Assembly (NCBI RefSeq): GCF_000421405.1 | Contig: NZ_ATWY01000008.1 | Location: 62,001 to 126,000, forward strand | Length of the DNA: 64,000 nt | Source of the DNA: Butyrivibrio sp. NC2007 | Lineage (GTDB): Bacteria > Bacillota > Clostridia > Lachnospirales > Lachnospiraceae | Direction of reading: 5' to 3' | Shown here: in pieces, positions 25,156 through 35,500 of the stretch | Position numbering within the stretch: position 1 is the stretch's first letter | Layout of the letters: every line of letters starts with the position of its first letter | Made by a program: the position numbers and the translations under genes | Notes under the pieces: generated by a model | What the model saw: only the letters and a program-made list of their open reading frames with translations | Database searches by the model: none | What the model was told of the DNA's origin: nothing

Positions 25156-25473
25156 ATGGAATACAGATTCACAGAAGAAAATTTTGATGCAGAAGTACTC
25201 GGTAGTGATACACCCGTTCTTGTAGATTTTTACGCTGACTGGTGCGGACCTTGCAAAATGATGATGCCTGTTGTCGAGAAGATGGCAGAAACATACGAAG
25301 GCAAGGTTAAGGTCGGCAAACTCAACGTCGATGAAAACAACGCTATAGCGGCTAAATATGGCGTAATGTCTATCCCCAGTTTCATCGTATTCAAGAATGG
25401 CGAAGTACTTAACAGCTCCACAGGAGCAATGTCACAGGCTAATCTTGCTAAGATGCTTGATGACGCACTTTAA
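25156..25473 (+). CDS. trxA: Thioredoxin
   Basis: 105 aa, standard length. The redox site is WCGPCK in FYADWCGPCKMMMPVVEKMA; the cis-proline loop is MSIPSFIVFKNGE. ATG 25156 is preferred over an upstream in-frame TTG because GGAGG lies 8 bases before it. It acts as a cytoplasmic disulfide reductase. No thioredoxin reductase gene is nearby. The gene is monocistronic, with its own promoter and a strong terminator. Confidence 0.96.
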   Translation: MEYRFTEENFDAEVLGSDTPVLVDFYADWCGPCKMMMPVVEKMAETYEGKVKVGKLNVDENNAIAAKYGVMSIPSFIVFKNGEVLNSSTGAMSQANLAKMLDDAL

Positions 25474-25509
25474 TTAGCCAAACACCACTCCACATAATAC
25501 AACCCTCTA

Positions 25510-25551
25510 AAATGGGAGTCTCTGCAGAAGCAGAGGCTCCCATTTCCTTTT
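25510..25551. terminator. Bidirectional intrinsic terminator between trxA and the GTPase gene
   Basis: AAATGGGAGTCTCTGC-agaa-GCAGAGGCTCCCATTT, a 16-bp stem with one non-Watson-Crick pair, followed by CCTTTT on the plus strand and TTTTAGAG on the minus strand. Confidence 0.85.
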
Positions 25552-25559
25552 CACAAATC

Positions 25560-26510
25560 TTATAGTGACACAACCGAGCAGTAATCTTTAAAAATACTGT
25601 TGATGTATGCCTTATCAAGGCCCTCTCCGATCACGATAAGTACATTTCTGCTGCTTACTATCGGAGTTGTCTTAATCTCTTTTTCCGTGGCGTTAAGCTC
25701 TGTCTGCTCATTCTCAGATATCTGAACAAAGCCCTTGATCCTGATGACATGCCCTGCTTTTGCATCGGTTAAAAGACCTTTCGCAATCTCCCTTAGCTTA
25801 TCCAAAGGCATAGCTACATCGAAATAAAAAAGCGGTGTAAACTGCTTATCCTCTATGGGGAGCTTAACGTAAGAAGCATGCCGATATCCGCAGCTGCAAA
25901 GAGCTTCAAAGTCATCCGGTGTAAACTCATCTATAGGCTTTGCCACAATGTCTTTTGACATATCAAAGCTCTTACCGCCAAACTCGTCCATGATCTTATT
26001 TACAGCATCAAGCACGGCCTTTTTGTCAGATACCATATCCAGTTTGGAAAAGACAAGCTTCCCGGCAGAGGCGATCTCAGACATGAAGATGTATCTCTCA
26101 AAATCACCGAGATAAAAAACAGCTCCTGCGTCCACCAGGGAAATGACGTTACCTATCTCGTACCACCTATCAAGTGGCTCGTCATAGAGAACATCGAAGA
26201 ACTCGTCCACGTCATAAATTCCAGAGGGCTCGATCAGCACTCTGTCATATCCGCTCATGCCCATGGATATCAGCTTGGTCCTGAATCGCCTTCTGTGGGC
26301 CTCCTTGCCGTCTCCTCCAACGATCATCTCGAGGTTGCAGTTATCCGAAAGAAGGTCCTGAAGCATGACCATATCGATGTTCACAGCGCCATAGTCATTC
26401 TCTATTATGCAGATCTTCTCACCTTTTGAGATGAGGTATCCGGCATATTCCTTAATGAATGTAGTTTTTCCTGATCCGAGAAAACCCGTTATCAGATCTA
26501 TCTTGACCAT
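25560..26510 (-). CDS. CobW/G3E-type GTPase lacking the CxCC motif
   Basis: 316 aa. Walker A is TGFLGSGKTT (near residue 8-17); VLIEPSGIYDVDEFFDVLYD is the G3E hallmark, and KLVFSKLDMVSD is the guanine-specificity-like loop. The usual metal-binding CxCC after the switch region is replaced by MIVGGDGKEAHRRRFRTKLI, so zinc-chaperone chemistry as in COG0523 ZNG proteins is doubtful. A C-terminal CobW-C-like domain is present (FTPLFYFDVAMPLDKLREIA). It begins 10 bp after the NhaC antiporter gene and is probably co-expressed. It might tune or load that transporter, but this is inference. Confidence 0.8.
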   Translation of the reverse strand: MVKIDLITGFLGSGKTTFIKEYAGYLISKGEKICIIENDYGAVNIDMVMLQDLLSDNCNLEMIVGGDGKEAHRRRFRTKLISMGMSGYDRVLIEPSGIYDVDEFFDVLYDEPLDRWYEIGNVISLVDAGAVFYLGDFERYIFMSEIASAGKLVFSKLDMVSDKKAVLDAVNKIMDEFGGKSFDMSKDIVAKPIDEFTPDDFEALCSCGYRHASYVKLPIEDKQFTPLFYFDVAMPLDKLREIAKGLLTDAKAGHVIRIKGFVQISENEQTELNATEKEIKTTPIVSSRNVLIVIGEGLDKAYINSIFKDYCSVVSL

Positions 26511-26520
26511 TTACAGACTC

Positions 26521-28050
26521 CTATGCATCCGCCTTTTTAATTGCCAGAAGCGTAACTACCATAAGAGCAATGCCTATTGGCAGACAGATGAGCCAGTTTC
26601 TGATAAAGCCGGCAAAGATATATGCAACCATTGAAACAATAGCAGCTGTAAGTGCATAAGGAAGCTGTGTTGAAACGTGACCGATGTGATTACACTGAGC
26701 TCCTGCACTTGCCATGATTGTTGTATCTGAAATAGGTGAGCAGTGATCTCCGCATACAGCGCCTGCCATACATGCAGAAATGGCAATGATCATGAGCTCG
26801 TTATTCATATCGCCGCCAAATACATTAACTACGATCGGAATAAGGATTCCGAAGGTTCCCCAGGATGTACCTGTAGCGAAGGCAAGGAATGCGCCTACTG
26901 CAAATACAATAGCAGGCAGGAAGTTCATGAATGCACCGTTTCCTGCTACGTTCTGCACCATTCCGGCAACATAATCAGCTGCACCGAGTGAATCAGTCAT
27001 AGACTTAAGTGTCCATGCAAATGTAAGGATGAGGATGGCGGGAACCATGCTCTTAAAGCCTTCTGAAATTGTGTTCATGCACTCTGTGAAGTTGAGCACC
27101 TTGGTAGCCATGAAGAATATCTGTGTTATCAAAAGAGCTGCAACAGAACCGTAAACCAGTCCGACTGAAGCATCTGAATTTGAAAAAGCATCAATAAAGC
27201 TCTCGCCCTCAAAGAATCCGCCGGTATAGATCATGCCGATGACACAGCAGACGATGAGTGCAACGATGGGAAGTACCAGGTGAATAACCTTACCCTTTGT
27301 AGAAACAGGAGGATGAGGCTGATCTGTAGCACCGGACATACCGGGTGCAGGTTCTTCTTTTCCTACTGCCATTTCCTTAAGCTCTTTTAAAGAATCTCTC
27401 TCAACCTTCTTCATAGGTCCAAAGTCGAAGTCAGCCAGAGTAAGTGTAAGCATCATTGCGATGGTTAAGATCGCATAGAAATTGTAGGGGATAGCCCTTA
27501 CGAAAAGAGTCAGTCCGTTTGCCCCGTCAACGAAACCTGTAACAGCTGCTGCCCAGGAAGAAATAGGTGCGATGATGCAGACAGGTGCTGCTGTTGCGTC
27601 GATAAGGTACGCGAGCTTTTCTCTTGAGATCTTGTGTTTGTCTGTGAGAGGCCTCATAACAGAACCAACTGTGAGACAGTTGAAATAGTCATCGATGAAG
27701 ATGAGAACACCAAGTAGAATTGTGGCGATCTGAGCGCCGGCCTTGGTCTTAACATGCTCTACCGCCCATTTTCCGAAGGCTGCAGAACCACCTGCACGAT
27801 TCATGAGCATAACCATACTTCCCAGAACCACCAGGAAAATGAGGATACCCACATTCCAGCTGTCAGAGAGCTGTGTGATCATGCCGTCCACAAAGACATG
27901 CTCGATGGTGCCGGTGAATGAAAAGCCCGAATAGAGCATTCCGCCAACAACAATTCCGATGAAAAGAGATGAATAAACCTCTTTTGTGATGAGTGCCAAA
28001 GCGATGGCTATGATCGCCGGCAACAGTGACCAGAAGCTGTTAATAAACAT
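26521..28050 (-). CDS. nhaC: NhaC-family Na+/H+ antiporter
   Basis: 509 aa with about twelve membrane helices. Family signs include FIGIVVGGMLYSGFSF, GVLIFIDDYFNCLTVGSVMR and ACMAGAVCGDHCSPISDTTI near the C-terminal half. Proteins of this type exchange Na+ (or couple carboxylates and amines) for H+ across the membrane. A soluble loop (about residues 220-245) contains a Pro/Gly stretch. Followed at once by the CobW-like GTPase gene. The substrate could also be an organic acid or amine. Confidence 0.88.
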   Translation of the reverse strand: MFINSFWSLLPAIIAIALALITKEVYSSLFIGIVVGGMLYSGFSFTGTIEHVFVDGMITQLSDSWNVGILIFLVVLGSMVMLMNRAGGSAAFGKWAVEHVKTKAGAQIATILLGVLIFIDDYFNCLTVGSVMRPLTDKHKISREKLAYLIDATAAPVCIIAPISSWAAAVTGFVDGANGLTLFVRAIPYNFYAILTIAMMLTLTLADFDFGPMKKVERDSLKELKEMAVGKEEPAPGMSGATDQPHPPVSTKGKVIHLVLPIVALIVCCVIGMIYTGGFFEGESFIDAFSNSDASVGLVYGSVAALLITQIFFMATKVLNFTECMNTISEGFKSMVPAILILTFAWTLKSMTDSLGAADYVAGMVQNVAGNGAFMNFLPAIVFAVGAFLAFATGTSWGTFGILIPIVVNVFGGDMNNELMIIAISACMAGAVCGDHCSPISDTTIMASAGAQCNHIGHVSTQLPYALTAAIVSMVAYIFAGFIRNWLICLPIGIALMVVTLLAIKKADA

Positions 28051-28132
28051 ATTCTTTCTCCCCCTTATATACTATATGAAAACCATTATATATCTACTGC
28101 GGTGAAATTTCTATACTTTAAAGCACTAAAAT

Positions 28133-28158
28133 GGGAGAAGACCCTACAGTCTTCTCCC
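28133..28158 (-). terminator. Terminator after Fe-S aldo/keto reductase gene
   Basis: GGGAGAAGAC-ccctac... hairpin (GGGAGAAGAC / GTCTTCTCCC) followed on the minus strand by ATTTTAG. Confidence 0.7.
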
Positions 28159-28177
28159 GCTATCTGCCATTTACTGA

Positions 28178-29299
28178 TTACTGGCCCAGTATTTCTGCTG
28201 CTTCCTTCATGAGATCGATGATAGGAAGATGCTGAGGGCATACGCCCTCACACTGGCCACAGGCTATACAATCAGAGGCTTTTCCGCTTCTCTGGATAAG
28301 TCCTGAGTAGAAGTTCTTGGATCGCCAGTCATCCGGGTGACGACGGAGTGTGTTGATAGTCCTGAATACATCAGGAATGCTGATCTGCATCGGGCATCCG
28401 TCGCAGCAGTACTTGCAGGCTGTACAGCCAATCTGAGGAACCTCAAGGAGCTTCTCTGTAACCTTATTAACTACTGCAAGCTCTTCTTCTGAAAGAGGCT
28501 CGAAATTCTTGAAGGTATTAAGGTTATCCTCCATCTGTGCCTCATCGGACATACCTGAAAGGATTGTCATAACGCCGGGCTGCGATGCTACAAATCTAAG
28601 TGCCCAGGATGCAACTGATTTATCAGGTCTTACCGCCTTAAACATCTCCTCTGCTTCAGGTACCATCTTGGCAAGAGCTCCGCCCTTAACAGGCTCCATG
28701 ATGACCATGGGGATATTTCTTGCCTTGAGGATCTCGTAAAGTTCCTGGCTTCTTACAACAGGATTTGATCTGTCCAGATAGTTGTACTGGATCTGTACAA
28801 ATTCAATCTCAGGATGATTGTCAACAATCTCAGTAAGGAGCTCAGGGCTTCCGTGGAAAGAGAAACCAAAGTGCTTGATCTTGCCCTCTTCTCTCTTCTT
28901 AACCCCCCATTCAAAGCAGTTGTACTTAACATAAGTGTCGTAGTTGTTGCCTTCCTCGATGGAATGAAGAAGATAGAAGTCAAAATAGTCAACGCCTGCT
29001 CTCTCAAGCTGTTCGTTAAAGATTCTCTCTATATCTTCTTCCTTCTTGATTTCCCATGCAGGAAGCTTGGTTGCCAGTGTAAAGCTCTCCCTGGGATGGC
29101 GCTTAACCAGCGCTTCTCTTGCCTCAACTTCGCTCTTTCCGCCGTGGTAAACATAAGCTGTATCGAAGTAGGTAAGTCCTGCCTCAAGATACTTATCTAC
29201 CATTCTGCACACCTGCTCATGATCGATAACACCGTCATTCTCAGGCAGTCTCATCAGTCCAAAGCCAAGCTTTGGCATCTTGCTCACATCAATACTCAT
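28178..29299 (-). CDS. Aldo/keto reductase with C-terminal 4Fe-4S domain
   Basis: 373 aa from ATG 29299 (AAAGGAG 7 bases upstream; an ATG two codons earlier is too close). The AKR barrel spans about residues 8-270 with tetrad residues in YFDTAYVYHG, ATKLP and LLHSIEEG. The C-terminus adds ferredoxin-like cysteines: IGCTACKYCCDGCP and CIACGQCEGVCPQ. This architecture is common in anaerobic clostridia and probably couples carbonyl reduction to an iron-sulfur electron path. The substrate is unknown. A related but distinct copy lies divergently at 29458. Confidence 0.92.
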   Translation of the reverse strand: MSIDVSKMPKLGFGLMRLPENDGVIDHEQVCRMVDKYLEAGLTYFDTAYVYHGGKSEVEAREALVKRHPRESFTLATKLPAWEIKKEEDIERIFNEQLERAGVDYFDFYLLHSIEEGNNYDTYVKYNCFEWGVKKREEGKIKHFGFSFHGSPELLTEIVDNHPEIEFVQIQYNYLDRSNPVVRSQELYEILKARNIPMVIMEPVKGGALAKMVPEAEEMFKAVRPDKSVASWALRFVASQPGVMTILSGMSDEAQMEDNLNTFKNFEPLSEEELAVVNKVTEKLLEVPQIGCTACKYCCDGCPMQISIPDVFRTINTLRRHPDDWRSKNFYSGLIQRSGKASDCIACGQCEGVCPQHLPIIDLMKEAAEILGQ

Positions 29300-29352
29300 A
29301 GTCATTCTCCTTTTATAATTGCCATTTTTATTATCCTTTATTCTCTACTATC

Positions 29353-29381
29353 TTGACAATATTGCCAATAGACATTATAAA
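29353..29381 (+). promoter_or_regulatory. Promoter of the second Fe-S aldo/keto reductase
   Basis: TTGACA (29353-29358), 17-bp spacer, TATAAA (29376-29381), about 77 bp before the start codon. A near-consensus sigma-70 site. Confidence 0.75.
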
Positions 29382-29457
29382 TTAATGTATCTATTTTATG
29401 CAATTATATTGTGCTAACACGACAATTTTTTTATTTTTATAAAAGGGGATTTCAATT

Positions 29458-30639
29458 ATGGAGTACAGGCAAAGTAAGACCGGTGAACCCATATCCATCC
29501 TTGGCTACGGATGTATGAGATTCACCACAAAGGGTGGCAGCATTGACATCGATAAGGCAGAAAAAGAGATAATGGCCGCCTACAACGCCGGTGTCAATTA
29601 CTTCGATACCGCCTATGTTTATTCCGGAAGCGAAGCTGCGCTGGGCGAGATCTTAGAGCGCAACGGCATCAGAGACAAGATTAACATCGCCACCAAGCTT
29701 CCCCAATACCTTGTTGGAAGCAGAGCTGCACTGGACAGGTACTTTGATGAGGAGCTCCGTCGCCTCCGCACAGATCATGTGGACTACTATCTCATGCACC
29801 ACATGACAGCCATGAACCAGTGGGACAAGCTTGAGAACGTTGGAATCAAGGAATGGATTGCCGAGAAAAAGGCTTCCGGTCAGATCAGGAACATCGGATT
29901 TTCCTATCACGGAAACACTGAAGATTTCATCGGAATCCTTGATGCCTATGACTGGGATTTCTGCCAGATTCAGTACAACTACGTGGATGAACACTCCCAG
30001 GCAGGAAGAAAAGGTCTTTTACATGCTGCAGAGAAAAACATTCCTGTTGTCATTATGGAGCCTCTTCGCGGTGGTAAGCTTGTAAATCAGCTTCCTCAGA
30101 AGGCAAAAGACCTTATAGCTTCTCAGGACAATGGCTACACACCCGCTGAATACGGTCTTCGCTGGCTCTGGAATCAGAAAGAAGTAACCTGTGTTCTTTC
30201 AGGAATGAATTCCATAGAGATGGTAGAAGAAAACTGCAGGATCGCATCATCGTCCAAAGCAGACTCTTTTACCGAAAAAGACTTCGAAGTTATAGATAAG
30301 GTAAAACAGATAATCTCAGAGTCAGAGCTTGTGGGCTGCACCGGATGCAGATACTGCATGCCGTGTCCAAGAGGCGTAGATATTCCGGCACTGTTCAGGA
30401 GCTACAACATGACAGCTGTCGACAGCAAGTCCTCAGCAAGATTTGAGTATGCTCAGACTGTTGGTCTAAAAAAGGATCCTGCCTTTGCCACACAGTGCAT
30501 CGGCTGCGGAAAGTGTGAGCAGCACTGTCCACAGAGCATTCCTATCAGAGAGAAAATAAAGGAAGCCGACAGAGTTATCCGCCCGCTTCCATACAGGATC
30601 GGCATAAATATTGTGAGGAAATTTATGTTAAGAAGTTAA
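29458..30639 (+). CDS. Aldo/keto reductase with C-terminal 4Fe-4S domain
   Basis: 393 aa. AKR barrel with YFDTAYVYSGSEAALGEILE, ATKLPQYL and YLMHHMTAMN (Asp, Tyr, Lys, His set). The Fe-S module has GCTGCRYCMPCPRGVDIPAL and CIGCGKCEQHCPQSIPI. AAAAGGGG precedes the start. It is divergent from the similar 373-aa gene, so the pair may share regulation, but the two are only moderately alike. Electron partner and substrate are unknown. A terminator follows at 30644. Confidence 0.92.
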   Translation: MEYRQSKTGEPISILGYGCMRFTTKGGSIDIDKAEKEIMAAYNAGVNYFDTAYVYSGSEAALGEILERNGIRDKINIATKLPQYLVGSRAALDRYFDEELRRLRTDHVDYYLMHHMTAMNQWDKLENVGIKEWIAEKKASGQIRNIGFSYHGNTEDFIGILDAYDWDFCQIQYNYVDEHSQAGRKGLLHAAEKNIPVVIMEPLRGGKLVNQLPQKAKDLIASQDNGYTPAEYGLRWLWNQKEVTCVLSGMNSIEMVEENCRIASSSKADSFTEKDFEVIDKVKQIISESELVGCTGCRYCMPCPRGVDIPALFRSYNMTAVDSKSSARFEYAQTVGLKKDPAFATQCIGCGKCEQHCPQSIPIREKIKEADRVIRPLPYRIGINIVRKFMLRS

Positions 30640-30643
30640 CTAT

Positions 30644-30680
30644 AAAACGTGGAGTAAGTCTTAATTTGCTCCACGTTTTT
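30644..30680 (+). terminator. Intrinsic terminator
   Basis: AAAACGTGGAG ... CTCCACGTTTT, an 11-bp stem with a 14-base loop, ending in a T run; placed 5 bp after the aldo/keto reductase stop codon. Confidence 0.8.
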
Positions 30681-30710
30681 ATGATATAATTTTCTCTAGA
30701 GGTAAATATC

Positions 30711-32552
30711 ATGATCAACGGTAAGAAAATTGTTGCTTTATGTACATACAGAATACATGACTCCCAGGTTTTTACCTTTATCACGGAGTTCAGTAACCTT
30801 TTAAGTAAGTTTGACTGCCGTCTTTTTATCTATGCCATAAACGCCGAGATTGGCAACAAGTGTGGCTTTCTTGCGGAAACATCCGTATATGACCTCATTC
30901 CTTTTGATAAAGTAGATGCTGTCGTCATAATGGACGAGAAAATCAAGAGCAGAGAGACTGTTCGAAAGATCATCGACAATGCAAAAAAGGCGAATGTTCC
31001 GGCCATCGTAATAGATGGTGAGTATGACGATGTGTCCACAATAAACTTCGATTACAGGAAGGGGTTTGAGACCGTTGTAAGGCATGTCATTGAAGAGCAC
31101 GGGGCAAGGCGCCCTCATTTCATGGCCGGCAAGCATAACAATAAATTCTCTGACGAACGAATTGATGTTTTCAAACAGGTTCTTGCCGAGAACAACATTC
31201 CTTTCGATGACTCCATGCTAAGTTACGGAGATTTCTGGTCAGTTCCTGCAAGAGCTGCTACCGAAGAGATCATTAAAAGGGATGTTCTTCCGGATGCCAT
31301 CATCTGCGCCAACGACATCATGGCCATCAACGTCTGTGATGTTCTTACCACGCACATGATCATGGTTCCCGGGGAAGTTATGGTTACTGGTTTTGACGGA
31401 CTTGACGAAGCGTCCCTTGCAACCCCCGGCGTTACCACCGCCAAATGCAGCAGTGTAGATCTTGCCAAGGTTGTTATACAGGTTGTAAAAGACACTTTTG
31501 CAGGCAAAGGTTTGCAGCATCAGTCTGTTATACCTGAGTTTTTGCCCAATGAATCCTGTGGCTGTCCGCGCATGACTCCAAGCGCCATCTCCGCGGTTCA
31601 CAGCTTTAACAACAGATTTTATCATCACCAGGATGACATCCATATAATGCAGGATTTCACTTCCAGGATCATAAGCAGTAACTCTCTTGAGGACTGCCTG
31701 GATTTCCTGCGAAGCCCTCTGTCGAATAATATGTGTATCATTCTTGATGCTGCCTGCCTCAACAAGGAAGTTAACTATTTCCTTGAAGATACTGACACCA
31801 CAGATAAAATCCTCATTTATGACTCATATATAGATGAGGACAGAGTAACTCCTTTTGATCCGGATACCGTTGTGCCACATCTTGATGAGCTGATAGAAAA
31901 GGGATATCCTCTGATATTCAACGCCCTTGAATACATGAGCAAATCACCGGGCTATATTTGCTACTCCTTCCCAAGATACGACATGATCGATTACTCCAAG
32001 ACTTCCAGTCTTACCAGCACCATCGGCATGGGTCTTGGCAGCTATATAAACATGCGCTACCAGCTCTTTATCCGTGATAAGATCCAGCGAATGTATCAGA
32101 ACGACGCACTCACAGGATTCTATACAAGACTTGCCTTCTACTCCAAGTATGAGGACTTGAAGGAAAACCCGGAAAACATCGGAAAAGATGCCACGGTCAT
32201 CATGGCCGATCTAAACGGCCTTAAGAAGATAAATGATAACCTTGGCCACTCGGCAGGTGATTCTGCCATAAAGGCTGTAGCAACCAGGTTAAAAGACAAT
32301 TGTCCGGAGGATGCTCTGTGCCTCAGGCACGGAGGCGATGAAATGGTTGCTTTTATCATAGGTCCCTGCGATCCCGAAAAGATAAAAGCCGGCGTTGATA
32401 AAGACCTTCAGAAAGACTCCAAGGAGCTTGGCCTTAAGGTCTCAGCCGCCATAGGTTATTACGTCACAAAATTTGATAGTAATATGGACCTTAATAAGGC
32501 TATCAATGCCGCTGATGAAGAAATGTATAAAATAAAAAAGCAGTCGAGATGA
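30711..32552 (+). CDS. Cytoplasmic LacI-type sensor fused to a GGDEF domain (GGDEM)
   Basis: 613 aa. Residues about 5-280 form a LacI/ribose-binding-type effector fold without a DNA-binding HTH: AVVIMDEKIKSRETVRKIID, LPDAIICANDIMAINVCDVL, VMVTGFDGLDEASLATPGVT. A middle region of about 180 residues is unassigned (starts near NESCGCPRMTPS). The C-terminal GGDEF domain has DALTGFYTRLAFYSKYEDLK, and the active-site motif reads HGGDEM (541-545), with Met for the final Phe. The catalytic Asp/Glu remain, so activity is possible. There is no signal peptide or membrane helix, so it would sense a cytoplasmic ligand, plausibly a sugar. Confidence 0.88.
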   Translation: MINGKKIVALCTYRIHDSQVFTFITEFSNLLSKFDCRLFIYAINAEIGNKCGFLAETSVYDLIPFDKVDAVVIMDEKIKSRETVRKIIDNAKKANVPAIVIDGEYDDVSTINFDYRKGFETVVRHVIEEHGARRPHFMAGKHNNKFSDERIDVFKQVLAENNIPFDDSMLSYGDFWSVPARAATEEIIKRDVLPDAIICANDIMAINVCDVLTTHMIMVPGEVMVTGFDGLDEASLATPGVTTAKCSSVDLAKVVIQVVKDTFAGKGLQHQSVIPEFLPNESCGCPRMTPSAISAVHSFNNRFYHHQDDIHIMQDFTSRIISSNSLEDCLDFLRSPLSNNMCIILDAACLNKEVNYFLEDTDTTDKILIYDSYIDEDRVTPFDPDTVVPHLDELIEKGYPLIFNALEYMSKSPGYICYSFPRYDMIDYSKTSSLTSTIGMGLGSYINMRYQLFIRDKIQRMYQNDALTGFYTRLAFYSKYEDLKENPENIGKDATVIMADLNGLKKINDNLGHSAGDSAIKAVATRLKDNCPEDALCLRHGGDEMVAFIIGPCDPEKIKAGVDKDLQKDSKELGLKVSAAIGYYVTKFDSNMDLNKAINAADEEMYKIKKQSR

Positions 32553-32564
32553 TCGACTGCTTTT
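32535..32564. terminator. Bidirectional terminator between two c-di-GMP genes
   Basis: GCAGTCGA-gatga-TCGACTGC flanked by an A run on the left and TTTTC on the right. It overlaps the stop codon at 32550-32552 and serves the convergent gene at 32570 as well. Confidence 0.8.
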
Positions 32565-32569
32565 CTTAT

Positions 32570-35500
32570 TTAGCTTTTAAGCTCTGCCTTATTTTCATAC
32601 ATGCTCTTGTCCGCTCTCTTAAATACAGCGGCCACATTTTTGTCTCTGGCAAATCTGGAGGCTCCGGCTGCGATCACGACCTTTCCGGTGGTCATGTTCT
32701 TTTGATTGATCTTTGCGATCTTTTCCATATTTGCTTCCAGATTATCATAGTCTTCGCCGTCTACTATAACAGCGAACTCATCGCCTCCAAGCCTGAATAC
32801 CGGGCTGTGGGTAAATGTCTTGCAGATGATCTTGCATCCGTCCTTGATATATCTGTCACCGGCCTGATGTCCCTTAGTATCATTTATGGCCTTAAGGTTA
32901 TTGAGATCAAAGACTGCAATGGCAAATTCAGGACATGCACCTTCATTAATCTGATTATTGATGACCTCTTCCATATCCAGGTAGGCATGCTTATTCTTTA
33001 CTCCTGTAAGCTCATCAATGTTGGCTTCTTCCCTTGCTGCCATCAGATTGAAGTTATATTCCTGTTCCTTCCTGGTCTCCCTATCAACATTTAAAATTCC
33101 CATAATGATTCGGTCTTCGGAATTCTCATGGATAAGGTTCGCTCTTATCTGGACGTATACAGGCTTTTTATCTATCATCAGCCTGTAATTAAGTGTAAAG
33201 ATACCGTCTTCCTCTATGTGCCTTAGTACATTCTCCTTGTTAAGTCTGCTGCTAAAGAGCGCATAATCATCCTTGAAGATGACTTTTTCACCGGCCTTTA
33301 CGGCTTTATTGAAAAAGTCAGGTCCCTGTTCCGGAGTACCTAAAGTTGCGTAGAATTCCTTGGAGCTGTACAGCGCGTATTCATCTGTCGCAGGATCAAT
33401 GATGTAGATAGCCATATAATCTCCGGAAAGAGCACTGATCCTTGAATATATAAGACTCTCCTCCCTGAGCTTTTCGATGGCTTCCTTCTGTTTCATCTGG
33501 GCATCAACATTGTTAACACCAATAATGATCTCATTCTTCCTGTTTCTTATCGCAACAATCTTCATGTTAACATAAACAGGTTCACCATCTCTCATAAGCC
33601 TGTAGGTATGTGTAAAAGTGCCGTTCTCCTTAAGACTCTTTTCGATGTACTCCTTGTTGAAAACATTGAAGAACTCATCTATATCATCCTTATATAGCTG
33701 TTTCTGAGCATCCTTCTTGCATTCTTCAAAGAAGTTATTGCCGTGTCTTTCCACTGTTATTTCACTGTTATAACCATCCGGAGCATATTCTATGAAATCG
33801 CCGGTATCCATCTTTACAAAGTACATATTTACATAGTCCTCAGAAAGAGCACGGGCAATATAATTGTAGGTAAGGCCTGTATCAGCTTTAGAACCATCAG
33901 AAATAGACAGAATAACAATTGCAACTGCACTGTCACCTGTAATAGGATTGACGGCAACTCTTCTCATGAACAGCTGAATGCTTCTGCCATCTTCTGTTAT
34001 ATCATCTATAAAGGTTCTTCTTCCCTCTATAGCGCACTGAACGATTGCATTAAGCGTATAGTTTCCCGGAATATTCTCATATTTTCCGACATTGAATTTT
34101 CTTCTTTCAAGGCGTCCCGGGAAGGATTTATCTAAGAACTTCTTGAAGGATTCATTACATCTGCAAATGGATAATGTCTTTTCCCCAACCTCTACCAGTA
34201 CCATTGGCATGGTATCAAAGTAATTTAACAGCTTATCATCATCCGACTTGGAGATAGACAGATCGTAGAGATTGACATTACCAATCTGAGCATAGTAATC
34301 CGTCTCTGCAGGATTTTCGAACATCTCTGCACTTATCGTCTCTCTCTTTTCGAATATTTCATCCAGTGAGAGCGGTTTTGCAAATAAGAAGCCCTGTAGC
34401 TTCGTACAGCCGATTTCCTTAAGGAACTCCGCCTGTTTTTCAGTCTCCACACCCTCGGCGATAGTCTCCAGTCCAAGAGCCATAGCCATTCTCACAATCT
34501 CTGTGACTATGATCCTTCCACTCCTGCTCTCATCAATCTGGCTCACAAAGAGCATATCCAGCTTAATAAGGTCAAATGGGATCTTCAGCAAAATTACAGG
34601 TGATGAATATCCACTGCCATAGTCATCCATCCACACAGTAAATCCAAGCTCTTTAAACCTTTTTATCTGAACGGTCATGTAATCAATGTCGTCTGCCAGG
34701 GCACTTTCAGTAATCTCAATGATCAGCTTATCCCTGCCAAGCCCTGATTTATCGACACGGCTTCTTATTTCCTCCACAAGATCGCAGGTATAGAAATCAG
34801 ACCTGGAGAAATTGACGGATTCAGGCACCACATAAACTCCGTGTGCCATCTGTCCCTGCATCTTTTCAAGGACTTTATCAACCATGTAAAGGTCGAGCTT
34901 ATATACACTGTTGGCTTCCTCAAGCACAGGAACAAAATCCTGAGGGCTTATCAGGCCTTTCTCCGGATCGATCCATCTTGCAAGAGCCTCCTCGTTACAG
35001 ATATGGTCGTTGGCTGCTCTGAAGATAGGCTGATGATAAACCTGAATCCACTCTTCTTCCAGGGCTCTGTCCAGATTTTCCACGATATAGCGCTGCTTAT
35101 CAAGGGCAGCGATCATGGCCTTATCAAAGTAATAGATATGGGCATCATAAGTCTTCTTGTCAGAATCGCAGGCAAGCTTGGCCCTGTCACAGGCTGCACT
35201 TATGGTGACATCGTCGCTGTCATAGTAATAGACACCGACTCTAAGAGGCATTGTTTTGCCGCCATTGATATTCTTGGACTGTTCGATGATAGTCTGGCAG
35301 ACATCCTCTACACCCTCAGAATCCGTGTAGACGCAGAAGTGATCCGCGCTGAACCTACTGCAGTTATTGCTGCTGAAATGATCTATAAGGATTCTTGAAA
35401 AAGCTACCAGAAAACGGTCTCCCTCTTCCATGCCGTATTTCTGGTTGTAGCTCTTCATGCCATTAAAATCAAGGAACAAGATGACAGGTGTCCTGCCACT

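Noticed and set aside
34841..35398. 185-codon plus-strand frame opposite the EAL domain
   Set aside because: A shadow of a conserved coding region; no initiation signal or recognisable domain.
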